Source of the DNA: Flavobacterium agri
GTDB lineage: Bacteria; Bacteroidota; Bacteroidia; Flavobacteriales; Flavobacteriaceae
NCBI RefSeq assembly: GCF_013401995.1
Contig: NZ_JACBJI010000001.1
Coordinates: 800,337-864,336 of the forward strand
DNA length: 64,000 bases
Direction: 5' to 3'
Shown here: positions 8,939 through 18,426 of the stretch, in pieces
How the letters are laid out: each line of letters opens with the position of its first letter
How positions within the stretch are numbered: the stretch's first letter is position 1
The notes under the pieces: generated by a model
The model's input: the letters and a program-made list of their open reading frames with translations, nothing else
Told to the model about the DNA's origin: nothing
Database searches by the model: none
Translations under genes and position numbers: made by a program

Positions 8939-9979
8939 TTATTTAATGAATTCGACTTTTTGAGCTTCTTCCGCATTCACGCTGTCGAAGAAACCTTGCT
9001 CGTTCATCCATTCGTCGCTGAACACTTTGCTCATATAACGCGAGCCATGGTCAGGAAAAATGGCAACGACCACACTGTTTTCGTCAAATTCGCCTTCTTC
9101 GGCATATTGCTTGATCGCCTGCATCGTCGCTCCCGAGGTATAACCAACGAAAAGACCTTCTTTCTTGGCGATTTCACGCGTTACGTGCGCGCTTTCCTCA
9201 TCGGTGACTTTTATGAACTTGTCGATAAGGTCGAAATCGGTGGCCGAAGGAATCAGGTTTTTACCCAAACCTTCAATTCTGTACGGATAAATTTCCTCGT
9301 TGTCGAATTCTTTGGTTTCGTGATATTTCTTAAGCACCGATCCGAAAGCATCGACACCTAGAATACGGATGTTCGGATTTTTCTCTTTAAGGAATTTAGC
9401 GGCTCCCGAAATAGTTCCTCCGGTTCCGCTACACGCGACAAGATGCGTAATCTGTCCGTTCGTCTGATCCCAGATTTCGGGACCTGTAGACTTATAATGC
9501 GCATCGATGTTGAGCTGGTTGAAATACTGGTTGATGTAAACCGACCCTTGTATTTCTTCGTGAAGCCTTTTGGCTACGTTGTAATACGAACGCTCGTCAT
9601 CGGCAGAAACGTGCGCCGGACAAACATATACCTTCGCTCCCATAGTTCGGAGCATATCGATCTTGTCTCTTGAAGATTTAGAGCTTACCGCGAGAATACA
9701 GTTGTAGCCCTTAATGATGCTGACCATCGCCAGACTGAATCCGGTGTTGCCCGAAGTCGTCTCAATGATGGTGTCGCCTGGTGAAAGAATTCCTTTTTTT
9801 TCAGCTTCTTCAATAATGTAAAGGGCAATCCTGTCTTTTGTGGAGTGTCCCGGATTGAAAGCCTCTACTTTAGCGTAGAAATTTCCTTTGAGGTTTTCGG
9901 CAACGCGATTCAGCTTGATGAGAGGCGTGTTTCCGATAAGTTCCAGGACATTATTGTAAGCTTTTATTTCTTCTTTCAT
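8939..9979 (-). CDS. PLP-dependent cysteine synthase family protein
   Basis: A fold-type II PLP enzyme of the cysteine synthase/cystathionine beta-synthase family, probably forming cysteine from an activated serine and sulfide. [10 protein letters not shown] carries the predicted Schiff-base lysine K48; TTSGNTGF and [11 protein letters not shown] bind the substrate carboxylate and the PLP phosphate. The start at 9979 ([13 protein letters not shown]) is chosen; the longer frame would need a TTG at 9997. At 346 aa it is somewhat longer than CysK. No regulatory CBS domain is present. Choosing between CysK, CysM and CBS is not safe from sequence alone. Confidence 0.88.
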   Translation of the reverse strand: MKEEIKAYNNVLELIGNTPLIKLNRVAENLKGNFYAKVEAFNPGHSTKDRIALYIIEEAEKKGILSPGDTIIETTSGNTGFSLAMVSIIKGYNCILAVSSKSSRDKIDMLRTMGAKVYVCPAHVSADDERSYYNVAKRLHEEIQGSVYINQYFNQLNIDAHYKSTGPEIWDQTNGQITHLVACSGTGGTISGAAKFLKEKNPNIRILGVDAFGSVLKKYHETKEFDNEEIYPYRIEGLGKNLIPSATDFDLIDKFIKVTDEESAHVTREIAKKEGLFVGYTSGATMQAIKQYAEEGEFDENSVVVAIFPDHGSRYMSKVFSDEWMNEQGFFDSVNAEEAQKVEFIK

Positions 9980-10057
9980 AAAAAAATAATTAGTCAAGGG
10001 CGAGCATGCCGATTGGGCATACCTTGAAACCTTGCAAATTTAACAAAAAAAATCTTT

Positions 10058-12118
10058 TCACTTCCCAATTTTTTCAAGAGTGAACAAAAAACTGAACTCG
10101 CGCGCAAGTTCCTTAAGTGCTTCAAAACGTCCCGAAGCCCCGCCGTGTCCCGCTTCCATGTTCGTATCGAGGAAAAGCAGCTTGTCATCGGTTTTAACAC
10201 TCCTTAGCTTTGCCACCCATTTTGCGGGTTCCCAATATTGCACCTGGGAATCGTGCAAACCGGTAGAAACATACAAATTCGGATAGTTTTTGGCCTCGAC
10301 ATTATCGTAAGGTGAATACGATTTCATGTATTCGTAATATTCTTTTTCGTTCGGATTTCCCCACTCGTCGTATTCGCCTGTAGTGAGCGGAATATCCTCG
10401 TCAAGCATTGTCGTGACCACGTCCACGAAAGGCACCTGGGCAATCATGCCGTTGTACAGTTCGGGCGCCATGTTCGCGACCGCGCCCATAAGCAATCCGC
10501 CGGCAGAACCACCTTCGGCATATAAATGTTCGGATGACGTATAACCTTCGGCGATCAGGAATTTCGAAACGTCTATAAAATCGGTGAACGTGTTTTTCTT
10601 TTTGAGCAATTTCCCGTCTTCGTACCATTGGCGCCCCAAATCTTCGCCTCCGCGGATGTGTGCGATCGCATAAATGAAGCCGCGGTCGAGCAACGACAGG
10701 CGTGTAGACGAAAAATAAGGATCCATCGACGCGCCGTACGAACCGTACGCATATTGCAACAACGGATTGCTTCCGTCTTTTCGGGTCTCTTTCCTATAAA
10801 CGAGCGAAATCGGGATTTTAGTGCCGTCGTGGGCCGTCGCCCATTTTCGCTCTTCTATATAATTGTCCTTGTCGAATTTCCCTCCGAGTACTTGTTGTTC
10901 TTTGAGCACCGTCTTTTCCTTCGTCCTCATATTGAAATCGATCACCGATGAAGGCGTCGCCATCGATTGGTAACCGTAACGCAAAATCTCGGTATCGAAA
11001 TCGACGTTCGTGGTCGTATAAGCGGTATAAGTTTCGATATCGAACGGAAGATAATATTCCCCTTGCCCATTCCACGGACGAATCCGGATCTTATTCAAGC
11101 CGTTCGAACGTTCTTCGATCACGAGATAATCGCGGAAAATATCGATGCCTTCGAGCAAAACCTCATCGCGATGCGGTATCAAGTCGACCCAGTTGTCTTT
11201 TGAAGTCGCAGTATCGGGCGTTTTCATGAGTTTGAAATTCGTGGCTCCGTCGGCGTTGGTCATCACGTAAAAACTGTCTCCGTAATGCGAAATGCTGTAT
11301 TCGAGCCCGCGGATCCGTTTTTGGAAAACTTCGAACTCGCCATCGGGGTTATCGGCGCTCAAAATACGCGATTCCGAAGTCAACGTACTCGAAGAATGGA
11401 TTACCATGAATTTCTTCGATTTTTCCTTGTGTACCGAAACGTGGAACGTATCATCGACCTCATCAAAAACCACGACGTCAAGCTTGGAATCGGTGCCTAA
11501 CTTGTGTCTGTAAATCTTATCGGAGCGCAACGTTTTCTTGTCCTGACGTGTAAAGAACAATGTCTTATTGTCGTTTGCCCACACGCAATTCGGCGCGGCA
11601 TCGGCTATCGTATCGGGGAAAACCTCACCCGTCTCTAAATTCTTGATGCGGATCGTGTAAATCCGGCGCCCTTTTAAGTCGACGCCAAAAGAAGCGTATT
11701 TGTTGTCGGGGCTGATGCTCACGCCACCGAGCTGGAAAAATGAATGTCCTTGCGCCATTTCGTTGCAATTGAACAAAATTTCCTCCGGAGCTTCAAGCGT
11801 ACCTTTTTTCCGGGCATAAATCGGATAATTCTTGCCTGTTTCGTATCGCGTGATGTACCAGTATCCGTTGTAGAAATACGGAACCGATTCGTCGTCTTCC
11901 TTGATACGCGCCTTCATTTCTTCGAACAAAGCCTCGCGAAACGGCTCTTCGGACTTGGTCGTTTCCCTGTAATATTCGTTTTCGCGATTAAGATAGTCAA
12001 TGACTTCGGGGCTTTCCCTGTCGTTAAGCCAATAGTAGTTGTCTATGCGAACATCCCCGTGTTTTTCCAGACGGTGCGGACGTTTTTCGGCAACCGGGGC
12101 TTTTATGGGTTCAGGCAT
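10058..12118 (-). CDS. ptrB: Oligopeptidase B (S9 family prolyl oligopeptidase)
   Basis: A serine peptidase of family S9A that trims short peptides after basic residues. An N-terminal beta-propeller is followed by an alpha/beta-hydrolase domain with the nucleophile in EGGSAGGLLMG, an Asp in GLHDSQVQYWEP and a His in EAGHGGASGRF. Starting at 12118 (MPEPIKAPVAEKRPHRLEKH) gives 686 aa, the same length as E. coli PtrB. An upstream ATG at 12205 would add 29 residues resembling a weak signal sequence, but it sits only 39 bases from the divergent ybaB start, so it is judged non-coding. Probably cytoplasmic. Confidence 0.92.
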   Translation of the reverse strand: MPEPIKAPVAEKRPHRLEKHGDVRIDNYYWLNDRESPEVIDYLNRENEYYRETTKSEEPFREALFEEMKARIKEDDESVPYFYNGYWYITRYETGKNYPIYARKKGTLEAPEEILFNCNEMAQGHSFFQLGGVSISPDNKYASFGVDLKGRRIYTIRIKNLETGEVFPDTIADAAPNCVWANDNKTLFFTRQDKKTLRSDKIYRHKLGTDSKLDVVVFDEVDDTFHVSVHKEKSKKFMVIHSSSTLTSESRILSADNPDGEFEVFQKRIRGLEYSISHYGDSFYVMTNADGATNFKLMKTPDTATSKDNWVDLIPHRDEVLLEGIDIFRDYLVIEERSNGLNKIRIRPWNGQGEYYLPFDIETYTAYTTTNVDFDTEILRYGYQSMATPSSVIDFNMRTKEKTVLKEQQVLGGKFDKDNYIEERKWATAHDGTKIPISLVYRKETRKDGSNPLLQYAYGSYGASMDPYFSSTRLSLLDRGFIYAIAHIRGGEDLGRQWYEDGKLLKKKNTFTDFIDVSKFLIAEGYTSSEHLYAEGGSAGGLLMGAVANMAPELYNGMIAQVPFVDVVTTMLDEDIPLTTGEYDEWGNPNEKEYYEYMKSYSPYDNVEAKNYPNLYVSTGLHDSQVQYWEPAKWVAKLRSVKTDDKLLFLDTNMEAGHGGASGRFEALKELAREFSFLFTLEKIGK

Positions 12119-12244
12119 TGTTTTGGGTTTTTGAAGCGGCAAAAATAGCGCAAACAACCATGTAAAGCGGTTTTTTAGGCCAGTATTAACGATTGCCGTA
12201 TGCACGAATTTAGTAAATTCGCGAGCATTTAAAAAATAAAAATC

Positions 12245-12568
12245 ATGTTCGGAGACCTAATGGGAATGATGGGTAAACTTCAGGAAACCCAAAAGAAAAT
12301 GGAAGCCACCAAGCAACGTCTTGACAGTGTTTTGGTTGACGAGAAAACCGGTGACGGATTATTGTCTGTCACGCTTACGGCCAACCGCAAAATAAAGTCG
12401 ATACACATAGACGATTCGTTGCTCGCAGACAAGGAACAACTAGAGGATTACCTCATCCTTACACTCAACAAAGCCATCGAAAAAGCGACTTCTGTCAACG
12501 AGGCCGAACTTGGTGCGGTCGCAAAAGAAGGCATGCCGAATATTCCGGGGATGGATATGTTTCGATAG
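12245..12568 (+). CDS. YbaB/EbfC family nucleoid-associated protein
   Basis: A small (107 aa) nucleoid-associated DNA-binding protein. It starts [20 protein letters not shown] and has the alternating hydrophobic core and C-terminal helix typical of YbaB, ending in [11 protein letters not shown]. In many bacteria the gene follows dnaX, but here it is alone and divergent from ptrB. The stop codon TAG is also the first three bases of the palindromic element at 12566-12737. Confidence 0.93.
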   Translation: MFGDLMGMMGKLQETQKKMEATKQRLDSVLVDEKTGDGLLSVTLTANRKIKSIHIDDSLLADKEQLEDYLILTLNKAIEKATSVNEAELGAVAKEGMPNIPGMDMFR

Positions 12569-12737
12569 TGCTGAAGTGAAGGTGCTGAAGTGCAAAAGTT
12601 CAGTATCCGTTTCAGTTCAATACTATTATGTGCCGTCGGAATCACATATTACCAAATAAAAAAGCGAATCTCAATGGACTCGCTTTTAATTTTCTATACA
12701 AACTTAAGCACTTTCGCACCTTAGTACTTCAGCACTA
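12566..12737. repeat. Palindromic element with perfect 12-bp ends, family C (copy 1)
   Basis: TAGTGCTGAAGT at 12566-12577 is the exact reverse complement of ACTTCAGCACTA at 12726-12737. The inner arms are related too (GTGCTGAAGTGCAAAAG against CACTTTCGCACC). The two ends supply the TAG stop codons of the convergent genes ybaB and ltaE. The middle holds their shared terminator (12660-12687). A related element lies at 44949-45158. Confidence 0.7.
12660..12687. terminator. Bidirectional terminator between ybaB and ltaE
   Basis: AAAAGCGA (12660-12667) and TCGCTTTT (12680-12687) form an eight-pair stem with A-rich and T-rich flanks on both sides, suited to both convergent genes. Confidence 0.8.
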
Positions 12738-13760
12738 CAATTCCAACTTCTGCAAAGTCTCCACCACATACGAATGCATCACTTCTCTGTAATCAAGATG
12801 GGTCACGATGCGTAATTTGCCCTGTCCCATGCTACTGATGCTGATGTTTTTCTGCTTGAGCTTATCCAGGAAAACCGCTTCGTTTATCCGCGGACTTATC
12901 GTAAAGATCAAAATATTCGTCTCTACAGGCTCTACTTTATGCACCCAATTCTTTTGGCTTAGGATGTACGCCAGTTCCTTAGCACGGCGATGATCCTCGG
13001 CCAAACGCCCTACGTGATGCTGCAACGCATAGATTCCGGCCGCGGCCATATAACCGACCTGACGCATCCCGCCTCCTAAAATCTTACGGACACGCAACGC
13101 CTTGTTGATCGTTTCTTTGTCCGAAATCAAAAGCGAACCTATAGGCGCGCCGAGTCCTTTAGACAGACAGACCGAAATCGTATGGAACGTTTCGCCATAC
13201 AATCTCGGATTCTCGCGTTTGGCTACCAAAGCGTTCCAGATGCGCGCACCGTCCAAATGGAATTTCAAATTGTGTTTGTCGCACACCTGACGGATCTTTT
13301 GCAATTCGGCAATATCGTAACACGCGCCTCCGCCTTTGTTCGTCGTATTTTCGACACAGACCAAAGACGTAAGCGGACTGTGGTAAAAATCGGGAGGATT
13401 GATCGCAGACTCGACCTGTTGCGAATTGATCATACCGCGATCGCCATCGAGCAGATTGCAAGAAACGCCGCTGTTGAACGAAACGCCTCCGCCTTCGTAA
13501 TTGAAAACGTGGGCGTATTTATCGGCTATCAACTGTTCGCCGGGTTGGGTGTGCAGTTTTATCGCGGCTTGGTTGGCCATGGTTCCCGACGGAAAAAACA
13601 AAGCGTCTTCCATCCCAAAAATATTGGCCACCATGCGCTGGAGCGCGTTTACCGTCGGGTCTTGCTTGTATACGTCGTCGCCCACGTCGGCCTTGAACAT
13701 GAATTCGAGCATCTCGGGCGTAGGTTTGGTGACGGTATCGCTGACCAGGTTTATTTCCAT
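12735..13760 (-). CDS. ltaE: Low-specificity L-threonine aldolase
   Basis: A PLP enzyme cleaving threonine and allo-threonine to glycine and acetaldehyde. LVSDTVTKPTPEM at the N-terminus, FFPSGTMANQAAI and SVCLSKGLGAPIGS with the predicted PLP lysine K201 identify the family. The start at 13760 (MEINLVSD) fits the family; the ORF extends 16 codons upstream without similarity. At 341 aa the length is normal. The stop codon lies in the terminal repeat of the element at 12566-12737. Confidence 0.94.
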   Translation of the reverse strand: MEINLVSDTVTKPTPEMLEFMFKADVGDDVYKQDPTVNALQRMVANIFGMEDALFFPSGTMANQAAIKLHTQPGEQLIADKYAHVFNYEGGGVSFNSGVSCNLLDGDRGMINSQQVESAINPPDFYHSPLTSLVCVENTTNKGGGACYDIAELQKIRQVCDKHNLKFHLDGARIWNALVAKRENPRLYGETFHTISVCLSKGLGAPIGSLLISDKETINKALRVRKILGGGMRQVGYMAAAGIYALQHHVGRLAEDHRRAKELAYILSQKNWVHKVEPVETNILIFTISPRINEAVFLDKLKQKNISISSMGQGKLRIVTHLDYREVMHSYVVETLQKLEL

Positions 13761-13860
13761 AAAAACAGATTCGTTGTTGCGCTGAAAAGCTATGCAAAAT
13801 ACGTCCAAAAAAAATCCTCACGAAACCGGAGGATTTAAAATTTTGGTAAAATTAGCGATT

Positions 13861-14403
13861 CTATCTACAATTGGCTGACGCCTTGACCGAAGTGATTTTT
13901 CCGTCACGGCTCGTAGTCTTGAGACATTCGCCGTCGCGGTTCATCCAAAGCTTATAGGTGTTGCCTCCGTCTTTGACGTCTTTGGTCTCGCTGAACCGGC
14001 GTTTCTTGAGCGTCGCATAAGCTTCGGTTGCGGTTCTTCCGACAAGATCGGCATTTCTCAAGTAAGCGGGTTGGGTTGGTTTAGGCTGTGGTTTCGGGTT
14101 TGGCTTCGGATGGTTGCCGTGATGCCTTCCGCAACTATTGCCATCAGAATCGACTATAGAAGTCACTTTGTCCGATACGATCGCCACGGTGATGCATCGG
14201 TTCGTTTTCCTGTTGTAAAACTGGTTCGTCGCGCGTCTACCTTCAATCATACGATCATAACCTTTCACTTTAAGCTGCGCCTGGACATAGTCGATCCTTT
14301 GGCCTATGAGCCGTTTGAATTCGGGCGAAGTCCTTTGGGCAGAAACAATTGTAGTGAAAAGCAAAAACAAGTAAACGGGTAAGATTCGGAGCATCCTGGT
14401 CAT
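13861..14403 (-). CDS. Secreted protein of two repeated Cys-containing modules
   Basis: A 180-aa protein not recognised by name. An N-terminal signal peptide (hydrophobic LPVYLFLLFTTIVSA, then Gln) precedes two modules of about 55 residues, starting LIGQRIDYVQAQL and LVGRTATEAYATL. They share the pattern LxGx(6-8)L, an NR dipeptide, an internal Cys, a (D)KxTSV strand and a final Cys. A Pro/Lys-rich linker (PKPNPKPQPKPTQP) joins them. The repeats recall PASTA- or SmpA-like small alpha/beta folds, but this is not a firm assignment. A second ATG at 14394 may be the true start. Divergent from prfB. Confidence 0.65.
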   Translation of the reverse strand: MTRMLRILPVYLFLLFTTIVSAQRTSPEFKRLIGQRIDYVQAQLKVKGYDRMIEGRRATNQFYNRKTNRCITVAIVSDKVTSIVDSDGNSCGRHHGNHPKPNPKPQPKPTQPAYLRNADLVGRTATEAYATLKKRRFSETKDVKDGGNTYKLWMNRDGECLKTTSRDGKITSVKASANCR

Positions 14404-14460
14404 AAATAAAGGTATTTGAATTGAGTTTTAAAGATAGCCCAATTTTGTTTTTCAAAATAG

Positions 14461-14468
14461 TATTTTTG
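14461..14468 (+). promoter_or_regulatory. Putative -7 promoter element of prfB
   Basis: TATTTTTG matches TAnnTTTG and lies 18 bases before the prfB ATG at 14487. No well-placed -33 TTG was found. Confidence 0.4.
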
Positions 14469-14486
14469 CACTTCAATTACCAAATT

Positions 14487-15581
14487 ATGACCAATACCGA
14501 ACAGGTTAAAGATATTGCCGAACGCGTGTCTGCTTTGCGCGGATATCTCGATATAGACAGAAAACAGATCGAAATCGCGAACGAGGAAGAAAAGACGCTC
14601 GCGCCCGACTTCTGGAACAACGCCAAAGAAGCCGAGGCTTTCGTGAAAGTACTGCGCGGCAAAAAGAAATGGGTAGAAGACTACGAGAAAGCGGTTTCCC
14701 TATCGGACGAGCTCACGCTTGCGATGGAATTTTACCGCGAAGGCGAACTTACCGAATCTGAACTCGACGAAGCTTACGAAAATGCCAATTCGCACGTAGA
14801 AAACATCGAATTGCGCAACATGCTTGCCGACGAAGGCGATTCGTTGAGTGCCGTATTGCAGATCACTTCGGGCGCAGGCGGAACCGAAAGTTGCGATTGG
14901 GCCAGCATGCTTATGCGTATGTATCTGATGTGGGCCGAGAAAAGCGGCTACAAAGTCAAGGAACTCAACTACCAGGAAGGCGATGTCGCGGGCATCAAGA
15001 CCGTAACGCTTGAAATCGAAGGCGATTATTCGTTCGGTTACCTCAAAGGCGAAAACGGTGTGCATCGTTTGGTGCGCATCTCTCCTTTCGACAGTAATGC
15101 GAAGCGTCACACGTCTTTCGTTTCGGTTTACGTGTATCCGTTGGTAGACGATACGATCGAGATCGAGATCAATCCTGCCGATATCGAAATCACCACGGCA
15201 CGTTCAAGCGGCGCCGGCGGACAGAACGTCAACAAGGTCGAAACCAAAGTACAGTTGTTGCACAAACCGACGGGCATCCAGATCCAATGTTCCGAAACGC
15301 GTTCGCAGCACGACAACCGTCAACGTGCGCTCCAGATGTTGAAATCGCAGTTGTACGAAATCGAACTCAAGAAACGCCTCGAGCAACGCGCCGACATCGA
15401 AGCCGGGAAAATGAAGATCGAATGGGGTTCGCAAATCAGGAACTATGTGCTTCATCCGTACAAACTAGTAAAAGACGTGCGTACTTCTTATGAAACCAGC
15501 GATACCGATGGCGTATTGAACGGAGAAATCGATGAGTTCCTGAAGGCGTATTTGATGATGATGGGACAGAAAGAGGAATAA
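14487..15581 (+). CDS. prfB: Peptide chain release factor 2
   Basis: Class I release factor for UGA and UAA stop codons. The SPF stop-codon-recognition tripeptide is in [16 protein letters not shown] and the peptidyl-tRNA hydrolysis motif GGQ in [15 protein letters not shown]. The start at 14487 ([12 protein letters not shown]) is chosen over the upstream frame from 14421. At 364 aa the length is normal. The family's usual programmed +1 frameshift site at ...RGYL/D is absent: the codons read GGA TAT CTC GAT in frame with no internal UGA, so the autoregulatory frameshift appears to be lost or never present. Confidence 0.96.
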   Translation: MTNTEQVKDIAERVSALRGYLDIDRKQIEIANEEEKTLAPDFWNNAKEAEAFVKVLRGKKKWVEDYEKAVSLSDELTLAMEFYREGELTESELDEAYENANSHVENIELRNMLADEGDSLSAVLQITSGAGGTESCDWASMLMRMYLMWAEKSGYKVKELNYQEGDVAGIKTVTLEIEGDYSFGYLKGENGVHRLVRISPFDSNAKRHTSFVSVYVYPLVDDTIEIEINPADIEITTARSSGAGGQNVNKVETKVQLLHKPTGIQIQCSETRSQHDNRQRALQMLKSQLYEIELKKRLEQRADIEAGKMKIEWGSQIRNYVLHPYKLVKDVRTSYETSDTDGVLNGEIDEFLKAYLMMMGQKEE

Positions 15582-15591
15582 GAAAAAACGA

Positions 15592-15623
15592 CAAAAAGCG
15601 AATCCATATAGGTTCGCTTTTTG
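15592..15623. terminator. Bidirectional terminator of prfB and the PPOX-like gene
   Basis: CAAAAAGCGAA (15592-15602) and TTCGCTTTTTG (15613-15623) form a perfect 11-pair stem with T-rich tails in either direction, between convergent genes. Confidence 0.88.
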
Positions 15624-15648
15624 TTTTATTCCTGACTTGGAATTTCTC

Positions 15649-16185
15649 TCAAGGCTTTATTTTCCCTTGGACAGAATCGTCATAGGTCTCTCCTACCGCC
15701 GCGCCGTACAAGCGTTTGGCCAAAGCGACGAGCATGTTGTGCTTCGTGTCCCAGTAATAGCCTTCGGTCGGGACGATTTTCAATACGGTAATCCTCGGAT
15801 CGTCCTTTCCTTCGGTGAACCAGGTTTTCATCGTGGCATCCCAAAGCTCGTCTATCATTTTAGCATCGCGCGAAATTTGGGCTTTTCCGTAAATCGAAAG
15901 AAAATCGCTGTAACTCGATCCCTGGAACAACAACTGTACCGACGGATCTTTTTCCAGTTCGATGTTCTTATGGCTGTCGTTGGCGCTCAGGAACCAGAAA
16001 TTACCGTTTTCGTCTATCTTTTCGGGTGCCATCGGTCGGGCCGAAAAACTCCTTCCCGTCTCGATTTTGGTACACATGAAGCAAGATCCGGCTTTCGAGG
16101 CCATCGAACGGATTTTCTCTATCGCTTCGGGTCCGAACAAATCTTCATGATTGTCTTCGGGCTGATTTTTATTGATACTGTCCAT
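15649..16185 (-). CDS. Pyridoxamine 5'-phosphate oxidase family protein (general stress type)
   Basis: A 178-aa split-barrel flavin-binding protein. CTKIETGRSFSARPMAP, GNFWFLSANDSHKNIEL and VQLLFQGSSYSDFLSIYGKA match the general stress protein 26-like branch of the PNPOx superfamily. These bind FMN or F420-like cofactors; the substrate is unknown. It lacks the C-terminal dimerisation domain of true PdxH. Convergent with prfB and sharing its terminator. Confidence 0.85.
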   Translation of the reverse strand: MDSINKNQPEDNHEDLFGPEAIEKIRSMASKAGSCFMCTKIETGRSFSARPMAPEKIDENGNFWFLSANDSHKNIELEKDPSVQLLFQGSSYSDFLSIYGKAQISRDAKMIDELWDATMKTWFTEGKDDPRITVLKIVPTEGYYWDTKHNMLVALAKRLYGAAVGETYDDSVQGKIKP

Positions 16186-16295
16186 AGTAGTTGTGTTTAA
16201 TCGTTTGAGGTTTAAAGTTAAACATCGGTTCAGGCATCAGGCTTATAATATTGGCTGTGTTTGTTACAGCATTTCCGAAAAGGATTCCGAATCCT

Positions 16296-16303
16296 TATCT
16301 TTG
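16296..16303 (+). promoter_or_regulatory. Putative -7 promoter element of the EEP hydrolase gene
   Basis: TATCTTTG matches TAnnTTTG, 16 bases before the ATG at 16320. No clear -33 element was found. Confidence 0.4.
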
Positions 16304-16319
16304 GAAAAACCTAAATCTC

Positions 16320-17156
16320 ATGAAACTTCGCTTCTTTTTCCCCATGCTCCTTTTATTGATGAACAACGTCCAAAGCCAGGCCGTAAAAGTGATGTCGTAC
16401 AACATACGTGTCGATTTTGGCGGTGACGGAGAAAACAATTGGGAATTCCGACGCGATTTTTTGGCCGACCAGATTTCGTACAACAATCCGGATTTCATTG
16501 GAACACAAGAAGGAAAACTGCACCAGCTCAAGTACCTCGACAGCGCGCTCGTCGATCATGAATGGATCGGACGCGGACGCGACAATTCTGAAACCCAAGG
16601 CGAATACAGCGCGATTTTCTACAACAAGAAAAAATTCAAACTCATTTCACAAAATACTTTTTGGCTTTCGGAAACGCCCGATGTGCCCGAATCCAAAAGC
16701 TGGGAAACGGCTTATCCGAGAATCTGCACGTACGGGCTTTTTGAGGATCTCAAATCGAAAAAGAGATTTTATGTCGTCAACACCCATTTGGATCACATCA
16801 GCGAACCGGCGCGTGAGAACGGCACGAAACTTATCTTGGAACGCATCTCGAAACTCAACACCAAGCGGCTCCCTGTTATTTTGACAGGCGACTTCAACAG
16901 CGAAATGAGCAGCGGTGCTTATAAAACAATCGTTTCCCAAATGAACGACGCACGTAACATAAGCAAAACCAAGCCTTTCGGGCCATCGGGAACGTTCAGC
17001 GGATTCAAGTTCCACGAGCCGGTCACGTTGTTGATCGATTACATCTTCACGTCTAAAGGCAATATCGAAGTATTGAAATTCGCCGTGCTCAGCGATTCCA
17101 AGAACTGCAAATACCCTTCTGATCACTTACCTGTTTTGGCCGAACTGAAAATTTAA
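16320..17156 (+). CDS. Secreted endonuclease/exonuclease/phosphatase family protein
   Basis: A 278-aa EEP-superfamily metal-dependent phosphodiesterase/phosphatase. A signal peptide (MKLRFFFPMLLLLMNNVQSQ) is followed by all the catalytic blocks: VMSYNIRVDF, GTQEGKLHQL (metal Glu), NTHLDHIS, LTGDFNSE and the C-terminal SDHLPV. It is therefore an exported, apparently active enzyme, but sequence does not say whether the substrate is nucleic acid, a phosphoester or a phospholipid. The start at 16320 is chosen because it begins the signal peptide; the frame is open from 16251. Confidence 0.88.
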   Translation: MKLRFFFPMLLLLMNNVQSQAVKVMSYNIRVDFGGDGENNWEFRRDFLADQISYNNPDFIGTQEGKLHQLKYLDSALVDHEWIGRGRDNSETQGEYSAIFYNKKKFKLISQNTFWLSETPDVPESKSWETAYPRICTYGLFEDLKSKKRFYVVNTHLDHISEPARENGTKLILERISKLNTKRLPVILTGDFNSEMSSGAYKTIVSQMNDARNISKTKPFGPSGTFSGFKFHEPVTLLIDYIFTSKGNIEVLKFAVLSDSKNCKYPSDHLPVLAELKI

Positions 17157-17229
17157 GATTATTTACAGTTTTTCTGTAAGACGAATACTTCAAATTGTAG
17201 TATCATTGCGCGAACCAAAACAAACATTT

Positions 17230-18426
17230 ATGAATCGATTTTTCGCAATGCTATTGCTATTGCCATTTGCCTGTATAGCACAGGTCCGTTTTGAAAAAGG
17301 ATATTTCATCGACAACCACGGCCAGAAAACAGAATGCCTAATCCGCAACAAAGGTTGGAAAAACAATCCCTCCACATTCGATTACAAATTATCGGAAAAT
17401 GCCGAAATTCAACAGAGGGCAATGGAAATGACCTCGGAATTTGGCATCGAAAACGTCCTGCAGTATGTACGTGCAACTGTACCGATGGAACGTTCTTCTA
17501 CCAAAATCAACAACCTGCAAAAAGACGCTCAGTACAAACTTGTCGAAGAAACACACTTTTTCAAACGCATTTTTGAAGGCAGTCATTCCCTTTATGTGTT
17601 TGAGGAAAGCGGATTGCTCAAGTTTTTTGACCGCAAACCGTCGGGAGAGTTCAACCAGTTGATTTACATAGAATACCTGGACACCAACCGCAACATAAGA
17701 CATTACAACCAATACTACACACAATTGCTCAATGATTTCTCATGCCCGGATGCTACGTTGGAATCGTTCTCTAAACTTAAGTACACCGAATCCAGTCTTT
17801 TGGAATACTATCACAATACCGCAAATTGCAAAGGAGAAAAAACGGTTCAGGTAGAGAGAAAAACCGGAGAATTCCACATCAGGCCGTTTGTTGGGCTCAA
17901 GAGCATGAAAGTAAGTGCCGATGCGCTTTCGACACTTGTCCCGAATGCCGAAGTATCTGAGTTTGGTGCGGCTTACGGTCTCGAATTAGAATATTTGTTG
18001 CCTACGTTCCAGAAAAAATGGGCCGTATTGCTTTCGGTTGAGCACAACAAAATAGAAGGTGATTACGACTTACCCGATGGCAGCAATGGACAGGATCGCT
18101 ACGTTACGTTGTCTTATTCGGCTATACAGATTCCTGTGGGAATGCGCTATTACATGCACCTGAACCACGATTTCAAACTTTTCGTCAATCCACTTTTCGT
18201 CGCCAATTTCGTCAAAGATGAAACTACGGCGAGCTATCATCCGGCCGGGACAGCCTCAAACAATCTGGTTGCCGAGAAAAATTCGTATAACTTTGCTGTC
18301 GGCGCAGGTCTCTCTTATAAGAAATTCAACGCCGAAATACGTTATTATACGTCACAAGGGCTTTTCGAATATGCCGATGGTGATTTTAACAAGATCTCAT
18401 TTACGGTCAGTTACGCTATTTTCTGA
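17230..18426 (+). CDS. Putative outer-membrane beta-barrel protein
   Basis: A 398-aa protein of unknown function. A signal peptide (MNRFFAMLLLLPFACIAQ) precedes an N-terminal region that opens VRFEKGYFIDNHGQKTECLI. The C-terminal 180 residues alternate polar and hydrophobic residues with aromatic girdle positions (GLELEYLLPTFQKKW, SYKKFNAEIRYYTSQGLF) and end in VSYAIF, the aromatic end typical of outer-membrane barrels. The start at 17230 begins the signal peptide. It ends on a TGATG overlap with the DUF1697 gene. Confidence 0.7.
   Translation: MNRFFAMLLLLPFACIAQVRFEKGYFIDNHGQKTECLIRNKGWKNNPSTFDYKLSENAEIQQRAMEMTSEFGIENVLQYVRATVPMERSSTKINNLQKDAQYKLVEETHFFKRIFEGSHSLYVFEESGLLKFFDRKPSGEFNQLIYIEYLDTNRNIRHYNQYYTQLLNDFSCPDATLESFSKLKYTESSLLEYYHNTANCKGEKTVQVERKTGEFHIRPFVGLKSMKVSADALSTLVPNAEVSEFGAAYGLELEYLLPTFQKKWAVLLSVEHNKIEGDYDLPDGSNGQDRYVTLSYSAIQIPVGMRYYMHLNHDFKLFVNPLFVANFVKDETTASYHPAGTASNNLVAEKNSYNFAVGAGLSYKKFNAEIRYYTSQGLFEYADGDFNKISFTVSYAIF

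Noticed and set aside
12119..12205. An N-terminal extension of oligopeptidase B resembling a signal peptide
   Set aside because: The extension would nearly abut the divergent ybaB start and lacks a clean cleavage site; starting at 12118 gives the exact E. coli length.
17162..17178. TTACAG-TTTTT-CTGTAA as a terminator after the EEP hydrolase gene
   Set aside because: The stem is only six A/T-rich pairs and no T-run follows, so it was not listed as a terminator.
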